A DNA stretch of 64,000 bases from Microdon myrmicae (taxonomy: Eukaryota > Arthropoda > Insecta > Diptera > Syrphidae): the NCBI GenBank assembly GCA_963931805.1, contig OZ007500.1:151678374-151742373 (forward strand), written 5' to 3'. Below, in pieces: positions 1 to 10,375 of the stretch. A program made the translations under genes and the position numbers. Numbering within the stretch: the first letter of the stretch is position 1; every line of letters begins with the position of its first letter. The notes beneath the pieces were generated by a model that was given only the letters and a program-made list of their open reading frames with translations, ran no database searches and was not told the DNA's origin.

Positions 1-785
1 GAGTGAGGGAAAGGCAGGTTGATTTAAGGAAATGGGTGGTTCTTTAAAGAACCCCCACAAATCTCCATTGGGATCACTGATTTGATTGTTTGCCCAGTTT
101 GACACCTGGGTGAAGGATCAATACTAGTGTGGATGTTGTGTGGTTTGAACACTGAAGCCAGGTGTTGTGCAAATATTTCAACTTTATCTTCAGTTTTGCG
201 TACCCGCTGTCCCTGTGCATCGTTTCTAGGTGGCACTTGGATAAGGGGACGTTTAAATTTACGTGTTGCCTTCCAGAGAGAGTAATCCGTATCTGCTGAC
301 GAACTTAGTCCACTTAGATGCTCATCTATTATATCCTTCAATTAATTTGTTAACTAGATTGCGCACCTTGTTATTTATCGTTAGGGTGCCTGGATCTGTG
401 CCAGGTTCGTCTAGCTTTGCGCTTGTCATTGATTAGATCTCTAATCTCAATAGGGTAGGTGGTTGCTGGTTCTGGCTTATCACTTGGCACCGGAGTTGCT
501 GTTGCGGCTGCGCTTTGTAGTGTCACGATAAATTGTTGTACTTGTTGTTCCAATTCTTCACAATCTTGAAGTTTAACGTTTAATTCAATTTGATTGTCAA
601 GGTATTTTCGGAATTTTTCCCAATCTGTATATTTGTTAGTAAGATTTAGTTTTCTGTTCTTTCTGGGAACAGCTACATTCAATCTTAGCAGTACTGGAAT
701 GTGGTCAGATGTTAAATCAACTAAACTATCCGTTTCAATATAATTCGATGCCACTCCTTTCGAAATAAAGATATCCCATACTGTT
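1..785 (-). mobile_element. Jockey-like LINE fragment (endonuclease end and linker)
   Basis: Two minus-strand reading frames belong to one broken element. About 780-371 encodes the end of an APE-type endonuclease (a TSDHIPVLL motif carrying the Ser-Asp-His signature) and a linker rich in charged residues. About 341-24 continues with a segment typical of the region between endonuclease and reverse transcriptase in jockey elements. A stop or frameshift separates them, so the copy is dead. It is joined at 785/786 to a LINE-C piece and runs off the left edge of the window, so the RT is not visible. Family placement rests on motif resemblance only. Confidence 0.7.
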
Positions 786-1560
786 TTGATGAGCTGGTGG
801 ATCTTTCGAGCCGTCTCTCCGTATTTCCACTTCTTTTCCAGCAGCTGCCTTATTGTGAATATTTGGTCGGTTGTTGACCGGTTCCTACGGAATCCGCATT
901 GGTAGTCTCCCAGTATTTCTTCTGCGTACGATGTGATTCTCAGCTGGGAGCAGTAGTTTTGCATTCAGATCTGTCGCCTTTTTTGAAGATGGGGACGACT
1001 ATTGAGGTTTTCCATTCTTCTGGAGTGACTTCCTTATCCCATATTGTTTTGATGAGCTGGTGGATCTTTCGAGCGGTTGCCTTCCCTCCACGCTTCACAA
1101 GCTCTGCCGGTGTGCCGTTGACTCCGGAGCCTTGTTGTTTTTCAATCGATTTATTGCGTCTACAACTTCGTTGAAAGAGTGCTCTGGGATCTGAGGTTCG
1201 GTTGTATGTACGTCTGGTGCGTTTATTTGTGGTTGATGGATGCGCACGTTGAGCAGGTTTTCAAAGTACTACTTCCATCTTGTCACTATATTGTTAGTTT
1301 TTGTGACTAGACAGCCGTTTGCTTCTCGAATTATTTAGGCTCTCCTTCGGTAGCCATTTCTAATCAAGTTTATGCCGGCATACATACCTCTGATGGTCTT
1401 TGCTCTGGCATTTTCTAGGATTTTTTCGATCCGAGCTTTCTCCCACTCATACTTTTTGCATTTAAAAAGTCTCGTTATCTCTTTCCGAATCCTCGTGTAT
1501 CCTTCTGCGTAGACTTCATCATATCTTTCCAAGTGGCTCTCTCGAAGGCGTTTACGTTGT
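786..1560 (-). mobile_element. Rearranged LINE-C (RTE-like) reverse transcriptase fragment
   Basis: The minus strand encodes pieces of the protein found at 58,500-59,870: the linker segment ERYDEVYAEGYTRIRK (about 1532-1335), then the start of the RT (motif IFKKGDRS) and YQCGFRRNRST. The order is disturbed. Part of the RT between KKGDRS and the YQCGF motif is missing, and a short segment (ARKIHQLIKT) occurs a second time just before the jump into jockey sequence at 785. It is a non-functional chimera. Confidence 0.75.
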
Positions 1561-1585
1561 TCGATTTTTGCCCGGCACTAATGTC

Positions 1586-1789
1586 TCCTCGATAGTATAG
1601 TGGTCAGTATACCCGCCTGTCACGCGGGGGACCGGGGTTCGATTCCCCGTCGGGGAGCCTCTGGCGCAAGACTAATGACCTTGCCCGGAAAAAAACAAAT
1701 CATTATGGAAAATTTAACAAGCCTCAGGACTTGCTAAATAAGGCCAAGACCGGGTCCTGGTTGTAGTGCCGATGATGATGATGATGATG
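1586..1789 (+). mobile_element. tRNA-Asp-derived SINE, copy 1
   Basis: Bases 1586-1657 are an almost perfect tRNA-Asp with anticodon GTC, including A-box and B-box (GGTTCGATTCC), so an internal pol III promoter is expected. The sequence continues without a CCA end into a body of about 130 bp and finishes in (GAT)n. The body matches the 5' end of LINE-D (the part around ATGGAAAATTTAACAAG) joined directly to the LINE-D 3' tail (GGCCAAGACCGG... GTAGTGCCGAT). A clear target duplication could not be fixed for this copy, unlike copies 2-4. Confidence 0.9.
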
Positions 1790-1849
1790 TTTTATGGTTA
1801 AACCAAGGTTTGGACATAATTGTTTTCTTAAATCCTAATACCTTTTGGG

Positions 1850-2820
1850 CTGTTTCTCTATCTCTGATCGATGCCCATCTACTGTCCCATTAGTTTACCG
1901 TCAAGAGGAATGTTCTCTGACTTCCATCGAATATACTAGGGAAAGGGGCAGTTGAATAGGATAGATCAAAGAACTTCTGCAGTGGTTTAACGAGTGAAGA
2001 AGAACATCTCGTCAAGAGATTTGAGGGAATGCCACCCGGGCCAGTGGGTTTGTGTTCAGCTCCTTGGGTGCTCGGGCAACAACACGCTTTCGAAAGTGAA
2101 TCTAGCTCATGTTGTGCTGCTTGTGCTCAAGATGAGGTGAAACTGATGTGGTATCAGGTAGCGTAGAGTTCGCTGCAAAATGTGCAGCAAGTAAATTTGC
2201 CTTCTCTATTGCAGTGGTGACTGGTCTATCATCTACTATTAGCGAAGGCGTGGGTGAGGAGACCGAGTTTTGGATGTTTTTCACGAATACCCAGAAGTTT
2301 CTGCTATCTGTGGGAGAGTGTAGTATTTTTTATCTCACTCTCTGGTCATGCAAGAACTTTACGCGTTGAATATGCGCAGTTGTTGCACGATCAGCTTATA
2401 ATGAATATACAGTTATTTCTAGCTATTTTGAATCTTCTTCGGTTTTTCTCAGTGTTGTTTGATTTATACAACCGGAAGCTTAACTCTTTAGTCTTAATAG
2501 CCTCTCTGCATCCACGAAATGAAACCACATATTTTTCTTGGGTTTGATACTCTTTACCCTGTGTGGAATAAAGGTTCCCATGCCAAGTAGAATCGTGTCT
2601 GTCAATGTGTTGATGTTGACGTCGATATTGAAGAAAAGTAATGATCAATTTAAATTCCCAAAAAAGTCGTTGAGACCTTTCTAGTTGGCTTTCTCGGATA
2701 GCCATAATGTTCTTTTTGGATTTTTATCGTTAGCGTTGCTGTTAGTTAGAGCAAATTTAGCTGACACAACACAGTGGTCCGAAGTGCCCAAGGGCCACGA
2801 AACTTAAAATGCGTATTTAT
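1850..2820 (-). mobile_element. LINE-A fragment (endonuclease end to RT start)
   Basis: Minus-strand frames at 2705-2391 and 2284-2102 match the stretch of LINE-A at about 45,850-46,450, including the segment VKNIQNSVSS and LLAAHFA. Stop codons and frameshifts break it. The endonuclease core upstream and most of the RT downstream are missing. Confidence 0.75.
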
Positions 2821-3809
2821 TCAGGTGGGAGGTGTGAACAGGTCCACTATGTTGGGGGAATGACCTGTGGCTGCCATGGAGACTATTACCTTTGTTCTGC
2901 TTTTACCTTCATACCAAATGAATTCTGATTTGAAGATAAATATCTTCAAGGGAGTCAGATATATCAATTAGTTGATTGCCAATTGTATCGATATCAAATT
3001 GGTAGATTAAATGAATATAATTTATAGAAATATATTATAGTTTGACCAATACAGTCCTAGGTACATTTTTCGAATATATTTTACTACTGGACACAACAAC
3101 AGTTAACCTTTTCTCAATGAGTCTCATAGGAAAGCTCAGTGCTTATCCAGAAATTATTTCTCATTGAGTTTTTAAATTGGATATGATCGTTATAAAGGAT
3201 TAAGGTGTTATAACAGACTTAAAATTAATCTTGTTACTTAACATATTATGTGAAAGAACACCAACAATTTACTTACACCTTTTGAAGTAATCATATTTGC
3301 TCGTTTGTGCTTACAAACTGTTACATATATATTTCTTCTGCTTAAATCCACAGACTATAGTATGTGGCCCTGCCGCTTCAGTAGCACCGTTGTAATTTGT
3401 TGACATTAGCTGATTTTGTAACCATTGTTGAGGCAATGGTTGAATATAATGGTCATATGTTCGATTGCTGTGTTGGAGAATTTCCTCATAATATGGTTTG
3501 TTACATTGTCAGGACTGAGTTTTTAAGTTTTAGTCTTTTAAATACCTTGTTGGTGAAGCAAGGGGGAGTATAATGGCTCAATGAACGGATTCTCGGCACT
3601 GAAAAGGAGAGTGCGGTTTAGTTTTGGTATTTTTTGGTCTGCCACATATGTTTCAATGCGATTTCTCAAGCTAGAGTCGGGGTGTGGAGCTTGAGGCCAG
3701 TACACAACCTTAAAGTGCGGGGTAAGCGCTACTATCGCATATTGCCGACGATAGTCAAGAACGTGTGATTCGAACCGACGATATCACGGTTAGAATCATT
3801 AAAAGATAG
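2821..3809. other. Unassigned AT-rich sequence
   Basis: No convincing coding exon, RNA gene or known transposon end was seen. Around 3,550-3,780 there are short GC-richer stretches, but no reading frame longer than background. Confidence 0.4.
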
Positions 3810-4987
3810 TGTGGGGAGGAAGTATGTACCAGCATGGGTACTTGTTCACTTCCTCCTCCATCAATCAAAAGTTCCGCCGCAGCACGAATGTGCACAAGGA
3901 AAACAATAGCACATTAAAACAAACAAACGGTAGTTTATTATTTAAACATCGGGTTTACTGCACCGCACTGTTAATTCAATTTTTAGGACTCGACACAAAC
4001 GATTATTCTCCATTATCGCTTCCCTGTGCGCACCAGGGTAGCGATGGAGCCGCGACCCGCTCGGGTCGAAAGATGGAATTTGACTCAGCGATCGTCATCT
4101 CATGCAGAGATGATTTCGCTAAGGAAAAAAAGGAAGAGAGAGAAAAACTCTTCTCTTAAGGGTGTGAATATATCCTTGCCAAGGATATGTTTTATCTCCC
4201 ACAAGTGTAACGTAGAGTCTCTCTTATGGGAACAAGAAAACTAGATCTCGTAATAAAGGTCATGGTGGTATGTGTGGGATCGTTCAGATAGATGCGATTC
4301 ACACGTGCAGTGGAACGACGAAACAGGCAGGCGGCAAAGACAATAGGGAAAAATGACCAAATGCGCCGTTGGTAATGCGGGTCATTGTTTACACGATGCC
4401 TCGTCGCTGTTTTCGACGTTAGGAGAAAAAGGTGCTAAAAGCAAATTGGATGTTTATGGCATCTCTGGCTGCAGTAGAAACCGGGTTCATATTTGCTTTA
4501 GGAAATGCTGGAGAATTTGGTTTCGGCGTCTATTGCGCTAATTATATGCAGCTGCTTGGGTTGTTTATTGATAAGACAAACCAAAAAGGTTGCCAGGCAA
4601 TGTGTATGAAAAGGTATATGACGCGGCTGAGAAAATAGACGGCGCGATATTTATGGTCCCTGTCATGAAGGTTACAAATGTATGTAAATCTAATTATTTG
4701 TTTACCGGAATTCCTCTAAGGAAATTTGACTGGCGACGTAGATGCCGAAATTGATTGGAAATTCCTGGTAAGTTAATAAAGAAATCTTAAGGAGCAATGG
4801 TATGCGAAGAGAATGCATGAAGGTAAGTTTTCTTTACAGGGACTTAAAGATCATAGATTTGATCTCTTAAATGCGTGCGGCATTTGCAGGTACTAATACT
4901 GTTGCATTAGCAAACTTAAGGGAGTTGGGTAGTAGTTATGGGTGTTTTTCAGGTATGTAGACCGTAGGGTTTGGCGGAAACGCTACA
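3810..4987 (-). mobile_element. Solo LTR, family LTR-A, with 4-bp target duplication
   Basis: Read on the minus strand, the element starts TGTAGCG (consensus TGTGGCGG), is 1,178 bp long and ends ...TACTTCCTCCCCACA. It is flanked by a direct repeat ATAG (3806-3809 and 4988-4991). TG...CA ends and a 4-bp duplication are what an LTR-retrotransposon integrase leaves, and no internal region is present. The 3' end forms a hairpin: GGAGGAAGT is answered by ACTTCCTCC. The same sequence recurs at 13,971, 14,615, 19,461, 41,396 and 55,471. Confidence 0.8.
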
Positions 4988-5766
4988 ATAGAACCAAAGC
5001 TCAACGTATCAGGCCACTGCCGCGTGTACGAATTCGAATTCTAAACTCAAGTATATTCAACTGATGTGGAATTGATTGATTGATTGATTGATTGAAGGCG
5101 GAACCCTCATTTTTATTTAGCTTACTGCAAGCTTAAATTTAACTTAACATAAAACCTTACAGCCTATCTTAAAACTTAGAGTAGTGGTTAAGACTTTATT
5201 CGATTATACAATCGAAAAAAAGGAGAAGAAAGCCGGGAAGTTGAAGATTACTGGGCGATAGGGGAGATAGGAGGCCAGGGAAGAGCGAGTGTATGTAGGG
5301 GTGGTAAACGCGGCCTTTGTGCGACAGTGGAGGGCATGGGTTCGAACTGATACGGTGGCGGTGGTTAGAGAGCGGGGGGGGGGGGGGGGGGGGTAAAATT
5401 GCTACGTTATTGCTTGGTATATGACTGATGTATTTTCCTATTCGTTTTTCTTTCGGTGGCCTTCACTATTTGCTTGTATATTGACTTTAGAGACTTGAGA
5501 CTTTGGAACATTTGCGCGAACCTGCCCCCCTGCCTATCTCCTTGCACGCTTGGGGCCCGGACTTAAAAGACGAAAAGTGGTGTTGCAAGTTATTATTGAC
5601 CCACTCAGTCACCCGGTTTCTTATTATATTTTTTAGTGATGAAATCCGTTGTGGGAGCTCCTTGTACGCACCTGCTAGGACAGAATATGTTCTTCAATTG
5701 TTTTTTGCCACTTGCTTTTCTGATTTAAAAGATCTTTTATATTGTCTGGGAGATCTGAGTAGGCTA
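4988..5766. repeat. Unassigned region with (TTGA)n microsatellite and poly-G tract
   Basis: A short tetranucleotide repeat (TTGA/ATTG) lies at about 5,070-5,095 and a run of more than 20 G at about 5,368-5,392. No gene was recognised. The G tract may be unstable in cloning or assembly. Confidence 0.5.
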
Positions 5767-6850
5767 TCATACTAAAAAACATTTTTTTTTGTAACATTTG
5801 ATTTTATTATTCAACATAGTTGCCTTTGAGGGCGATGCAACGATTATAGCGGTCATCCAATTTTTCGATACCATTTTTATAGTACGATTTCTCACTAGCC
5901 TCAAAATAGGCTCATCACTTTCAGTGATTACTTCTTCATTATGGCTGAATTTCTTTCCAGCGAGCATTCTTTTGAGGTCTGCAATAAGGAAAAAGTCACT
6001 GGTGGGCAGATCTGGAGAATACGGTGGATGGGATAGCAATTCGTAGCGTAATTCATGTAATTTTGCCATCGTTTTCATTGACTTGTGGTACGGGGCATTG
6101 GCTTGATGGAACAGCACATTTTTCTTGTTTAAATGGCGCCGTTTATTCGTGATTTCATCCTTCAAACGCTCCAACAACGCTATGTAATAATCGCTGCTTG
6201 TTCCTTTACAAGGTAATCAATGAATATTATACCTTGCGCATCTCAGAATACTGATGCCATAACCTTGCCAGCCGACTGTTGCGTCTTTTCACGCGTTGAA
6301 TTCGGTTCATCGCGTGCAGTCCACTGGGCTGGCTGTCGATTAGATTCTCGAGTGTAGTCATGAAGCGATGTTTCATCCATTGCCACATATAGATGGAAAA
6401 ATTCGTTATTATGGTTGGATATCGCCAAACATTGCCCCGAGTCAATGACACGTTGAAACCTTTGCTCGATTGTGAGTTCGCGCGGCACCCACTTTTCACA
6501 CAGCTTTCGCATGTCCAAATATTAATGCAGGATTTGTCCAACACACTCTTTTGATATCTTCAGAGTCTCAGCTATCTTGATCAACTTCAATTTACGGCCA
6601 TTCATAATTATTTTGTGAACTTTTTTTATGTTTTCGTCCGTTACAGTCCTTTCGGGCGTCCACTGCGTGCGGTGCTCATTTCGTCCCGTTTAAATTCAGC
6701 AAACCACTTCTCAACGGTTGATTTTCCTGGTGCAGAGTCCAAATAATGTTGCCAAACTTCAGCAGTATTTTTTTCATGATAAAAGAAAGCTTCATTAACA
6801 CACGAAATCCTTTTTTTTCCATTTTTTTTTTACATTAACAAAAGTTGCTT
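5767..6850 (-). pseudogene. Mariner-family transposase, inactivated
   Basis: The minus strand encodes a degenerate mariner transposase. The N-terminal helix-turn-helix part is at about 6,800-6,660 (STVEKWFAEFKRDE, then SGRP). The centre lies in two overlapping frames at 6,544-6,227. The C-terminal catalytic part at 6,177-5,767 carries HPPYSPDLPTSDFFL, the usual mariner motif with the third catalytic Asp. Frameshifts split the frame at least twice, so no active enzyme is made. Terminal inverted repeats were not identified with certainty. Confidence 0.85.
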
Positions 6851-6917
6851 CACTCACGCTATATCTCACGAACCAATTGCCCGACAGCCGTCAAATTTAT
6901 ACACATCGTTTGAAGGT

Positions 6918-8900
6918 ATCCTGAGAAAGGTTCGCGCAAGGCGAATAACCTTGCCCTTAAAAACGAATTATTATGGCAAATTTAACAAGCCTCGGATATG
7001 GACCGGATACACGCCGACGACCACGGAAACGAAAATGGCTAAGCGGTTTAAGAATTTTCTCATGGAACGTCCGCTCACTATACAGAGCTCCAACTGCACA
7101 GCAGCTAGCCGATGTCCTGTCCGAATATAAGGCTGACATTGTGTGGGTCCTCTATATCACTTCTTGGTGATCGTTCTTTGTGTTCGGTGGAACAATTATC
7201 GATGAGTGTAGTTGACCGATTGTGGGGACAGAGTGGAACCCTGCGCCCCTGCCGGCGCCACGACTTCGCCCCCTCACAACATAACAGCATTACAAGAAAT
7301 AAGATGGACAGGGAGTGGTGTTATTCAAAGAAACGAGTATGACATTTATTACAGCTGTCAAACAAAACACCATGTGCTCGGGGTAGGTTTTCTAGTCGAC
7401 CAAAACCTGCGGCCTGCCATCACTGGCTTTAATTCAATAAACGAAAGGCTATACACTCTTCGCGTGCGAGGCAAGTTTAAGAACATAAGCCTCATAAACG
7501 TTCACGGACCTACAGAGGAGTCCGCTGACGACGAAAAAGAAGAATACTACGTGAACGTCGAACGGGCCCTCAATGTCTGCCCAAGATAGGACGTGAAAAT
7601 CGTTCTCGGTGATTTGAATGCAAAAATAAGTCAGGAGCCGGTTTTCAGGCACTACACAGGTTCCCATAGTTTGCATGAGAACACTAATGACAATGGACTA
7701 CGAGTCATCGAACTGGCAGCATCAAAAAACTGGGTCGTTGCGAGTACCAGATTTCCGCGTAAAGATATCCACAAAGCCATCTGAGTATCACCTGATGGAA
7801 TCACTCGTAACCAAATTGTCCACGTGTTGATAGATCCACGCCACTCCTCGAGCCTGATGACGGAACGAACATACCGAGGTGCCAACCTCGACTCGGATCA
7901 CTATCTTGTTAGTATAGTTTTCCGAGCGCGGATTGCCTTACGGAGACGTATTGCATCCTCGGATCAGGTTCGGATGAACACGGCTGCCTTACGCAATGAG
8001 AGCACCAGGAATACCTTCGGTCATACGTTAAGACTCGCATTCGAAGAGCTCGATGGAGGGAGAGTAAGTCCTGGGGCCAGAATGCCGGGCGTAGAAGAGA
8101 AATGGACACGTCTTAAGAATACTGTCATTAGTACTGTCAACTCTATCTTAGGCAGTAGTCGTAGAGATCGGAACGACTGGTTTGATGATGAGTGCAAACT
8201 AGCGACTGAACGTAAGAATGCTGCATACCGGGCAATGCAGCAGTCTCATAGGACGCGGGTACGCGAGGAGAAATACAAAGAGCTCAGAAGATCTGAAAAA
8301 AGACTTCACAGACAAAAGAAAAGTGCCTGGGAAAAAAACCTTGCCTGTGAAATAGCGAAAAGTAGAGAACGAGGTCCGTACCAGGTGCGGGAGTTCTACC
8401 AAACAATCCGCAGTATGACGCAGTACACACCACGCAGCACTTACTGCAAGGATAAAGCGGGTAATCTGATCACTGATCCGGAAGGAATTCTGGAGCGATG
8501 GGAAGTGCACTTCAATGAATTGCTAAATGGTCAGGTCACAGAAGAACTGGAGGCTCCAGCAATGCAAAATCGAGACCAAATGCTGCCGCCACCAAGCATT
8601 GAGGAAACAGTAAAAGCCATAAGACAGCTCAAATCAAATAAAGCCCCCTGAGCTGATGGCATACCAGCTGAGCTGATCAAACGAGGTGGGACTGCGTTAC
8701 ATCACGCAATTCATGAGATCGTGGTGCACGTATGGGAGCAAGAGGAAATGCCGGAAGATTGACGTCGCGGTATAATTTGCCCCATACATAAGAAGAGAGA
8801 TATCACACTGTGCAGCAACTATAGGGGTGTGACATTGCTGAATACCGCCTATAAAATACTCTTCTCTATTCTACAAGACCGGATAGCCCCATACGCTATC
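6918..8900 (+). mobile_element. LINE-D (RTE-like) 5' portion, inactivated
   Basis: The element begins in its 5' leader (CCTGAGAAAGGTTCGCGC) and a start codon at 6,973. The protein starts MANLTSLGYGPDTRRR and runs into an endonuclease start (FSWNVRSLY). Roughly 150 bp of foreign sequence interrupts it at about 7,140-7,290. The endonuclease resumes (GDLNAKI at about 7,610; SDHYLV at about 7,895), followed by the linker and the first RT blocks (KAIRQLKSNKAP at 8,651). Several in-frame stops are present. Sequence matching the element ends at about 8,900, where LINE-B leader sequence begins. It is the plus-strand counterpart of 41,393-38,676. Confidence 0.85.
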
Positions 8901-9104
8901 TTTATATCAGAAGGTACCATCATGTCTTATCTCCGTGTCAGTCCGAGCCATCAGCTACACATCCGAAACGCCGTCGAAGATTTCTCTCGACGATATCGCG
9001 GAATGTACAGCGTGACGGGGTGGTATCTCACCTTGGGACTACCGATGGAATACCACCCGGTTACGTTATATGTTCCTCGATATGGTTTGGGGGAAATAAA
9101 TTTA
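8901..9104 (+). mobile_element. LINE-B 5' leader fragment, partly inverted on itself
   Basis: This matches the leader of LINE-B also seen at 21,830-22,190 and 49,698-50,040 (for example AAGGTACCATCATG and GTGGTATCTCACCTTGGGA). From about 9,045 the same leader sequence returns in opposite orientation, giving a small imperfect hairpin (about 8,990-9,090). It lies immediately outside the large palindrome. Confidence 0.65.
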
Positions 9105-10125
9105 ATGGTACTGTGGGGGTTCTCTACATCACACGGAGAACCAACCCACAACCCTAACCTGCAACATGCAAAAACCAAATCAATAACCCAATAGCATATA
9201 GTCCCAAATCTGCAATAAAATACTTTCCAAACCCCCAAGAGAATATAATTCAATCGAATATATTCTAATCACACCACATGCATTTCCCCAAAACTGCGCC
9301 AGTCAATTATCTATATTTCCTCAACGCAACCAAGCAATCCACACTTCCCCGAAATTCGTATGCCATAGCAAATGTATATTCAAATCCTCAACGGAACATT
9401 AGCTAGTATACCAAGCCGCACACATTTCTCCGAAGTTCATATGCCTTAACAAAGCGTATATTCAAATCCTCAACGGAACCTTACCAACCAACTAAACCGC
9501 GCACATTTCCCCGGAAATTATCTCGGTTAACATTTCTATCTAAACGATACCCCTTTCCTGCACCCAAGCAATTTCAATTTCCTGGTATACACAACCAGCG
9601 AATCCTTGCCGTATAAGCTAAGTTGGATTCGTTGGTTGTGTATACCAAGAAATTGAAATTGCTTGGGTGCAGGAAAGGGGTATCGTTTAGATAGAAATGT
9701 TAACCGAGATAATTTCCGGGGAAATGTGCGCGGTTTAGTTGGTTGGTAAGGTTCCGTTGAGGATTTGAATATACGCTTTGTTAAGGCATATGAACTTCGG
9801 AGAAATGTGTGCGGCTTGGTATACTAGCTAATGTTCCGTTGAGGATTTGAATATACATTTGCTATGGCATACGAATTTCGGGGAAGTGTGGATTGCTTGG
9901 TTGCGTTGAGGAAATATAGATAATTGACTGACGCAGTTTTGGGGAAATGCATGTGGTGTGATTAGAATATATTCGATTGAATTATATTCTCTTGAGGGTT
10001 TGGAAAGTATTTTATTGCAGATTTGGGACTATATGCTATTGGGTTATAGATTTGGTTTTTGCATGTTGCAGGTTAGGGTTGTGGGTTGGTTCTCCGTGTG
10101 ATGTAGAGAACCCCCACAGTACCAT
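9105..10125. repeat. Near-perfect 1,021-bp palindrome (501-bp arms, 19-nt spacer)
   Basis: The left arm (9105-9605) and right arm (9625-10125) are reverse complements, with very few differences seen by eye and no net length difference. The spacer is 9606-9624. Each arm contains about two tandem copies of an ~80-bp unit (common core ATATTCAAATCCTCAACGGAA). Long arms made of tandem repeats recall Drosophila Foldback-type transposons and also hairpin-RNA loci. No transposase frame and no target duplication were seen. Frames inside the arms are simply mirror images. It sits inside LINE-B leader sequence. Confidence 0.9.
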
Positions 10126-10285
10126 CACAGAGAATGAAGACCACACACAAACTTCATTCTCTGAGATGGTACTGTGGGGGTTCTCTACATCACACGGAGA
10201 ACCAACCCACAACCCTAACCTGCAACATGCAAAAACCAAATCTATAACCCAATAGCATATAGTCCCAAATCTGCAATAAAATACT
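10006..10285. repeat. Second palindrome sharing an arm with the large one
   Basis: Bases 10152-10285 are the reverse complement of 10006-10139 with a 12-nt spacer ACCACACACAAA (10140-10151). The new arm matches the right arm of the large palindrome more closely than the left (it has AAATCTATAACCC, not AAATCAATAACCC), so it was copied from the right arm. Confidence 0.85.
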
Positions 10286-10371
10286 TGACCGAATTTCGGA
10301 TATTGGCTAATGAAGGACAAGACCACACACAAACTTGTCCTTCATTAGCCAATATCCGAAATTCGGTCAAG
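10284..10371. repeat. Third palindrome: perfect 38-bp stem with the same 12-nt loop
   Basis: The arms 10284-10321 and 10334-10371 are perfectly complementary. The loop at 10322-10333 is ACCACACACAAA, identical to the loop of the palindrome centred at 10,145, although the stems are unrelated. Confidence 0.92.
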
Positions 10372-10375
10372 CATT

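Noticed and set aside
1586..1657. A functional tRNA-Asp(GTC) gene
   Set aside because: The tRNA is always followed by the same LINE-D-derived body and GAT tail, and other copies have target duplications, so it is the head of a SINE.
8951..10332. Similar short frames around the palindrome
   Set aside because: They are mirror-image translations of the inverted repeat, present three times, with no protein-like features.
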